A stretch of 5,048 nt of DNA from contig JAEMQE010000145.1 of assembly GCA_022758945.1 (NCBI GenBank), positions 1 to 5,048 on the forward strand, in the 5' to 3' direction. This stretch comes from Lentimicrobium sp. GTDB taxonomy: Bacteria > Bacteroidota > Bacteroidia > Flavobacteriales > Flavobacteriaceae. Positions 4,996 to 5,048 of the stretch are shown one piece after another; positions within the stretch are counted from its first letter, which is position 1; each line of letters begins with the position of its first letter. Made by a program: the position numbers and the translations under genes. Below the pieces are notes generated by a model. That model was not told where the DNA came from. It did no database searches and was given only the letters and a program-made list of their open reading frames with translations.

Positions 4996-5048
4996 ATGTT
5001 CATACGAATAGTAAAAATGTCCTTCGCCGAAGAAAATATTCCTGCTTT
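4996..5048 (+). CDS. Putative ABM-fold (quinol monooxygenase-like) protein, 5' fragment
   Basis: Only the first 17 complete codons, MFIRIVKMSFAEENIPA, lie inside the window and the frame is open to the right edge. The opening beta-strand MFIRIVKMSF followed by a helix start resembles small (about 100-residue) antibiotic-biosynthesis-monooxygenase-fold proteins common in Flavobacteriia. This is a recollection of family N-termini rather than a domain match, since the diagnostic part is missing. The ATG is preceded by nine A residues and GCA, with no Shine-Dalgarno site. It follows the SAM hydrolase family gene by 54 nt on the same strand, with the heptamer repeat between them. Confidence 0.6.
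   Translation, partial: MFIRIVKMSFAEENIPA

Overview
The window looks like chromosomal DNA from a member of the Bacteroidota, most likely a Flavobacterium or close relative. The evidence is the low-GC, A/T-rich composition, the near absence of Shine-Dalgarno sites, repeated Bacteroidota-type promoter boxes (TAnnTTTG, here usually TAAATTTG), and protein sequences that read as flavobacterial versions of housekeeping families. There are five complete recognisable or hypothetical genes plus a small membrane-protein gene, and a seventh gene is cut by the right edge. I see no rRNA, tRNA, CRISPR array, insertion sequence or phage gene.

Layout. 1-126: A/T-rich leader with one weak promoter candidate. 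127-594 (+): DUF1801/YdhG-like protein. 575-606: perfect 10-bp hairpin that overlaps this gene's stop and probably terminates both it and the convergent purC. 625-1575 (-): purC, SAICAR synthase of de novo purine synthesis. 1675-2487 (-): Cof-type HAD phosphatase. 2488-2818: 331 bp without a gene, holding the HAD promoters and a nested palindromic repeat (2649-2779). 2819-3052 (-): 77-residue membrane protein. 3057-4007 (-): PhoH-like ATPase with a TTG start. 4008-4113: divergent promoter region. 4114-4941 (+): SAM hydroxide adenosyltransferase (DUF62) family protein. 4936-4989: heptamer-phased repeat. 4996 to the end (+): first 17 codons of a probable ABM-fold monooxygenase.

How the genes relate. 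The phoH and small-membrane-protein genes are 4 nt apart and probably form one transcript ending near the palindromic repeat. The HAD gene and purC point the same way, but each has its own promoter candidate. The SAM hydrolase family gene is divergent from phoH. Apart from these transcript-level links the genes look like an ordinary housekeeping neighbourhood, not a dedicated multi-gene system.

The most unusual items are three. The nested REP/BIME-like palindrome is the first. The second is a DUF62 protein in which, by eye, the canonical Asp-Arg-His triad is only partly present. The third is the heptamer-phased inverted repeat between the last two genes. I did not find convincing evidence of a wholly new system.
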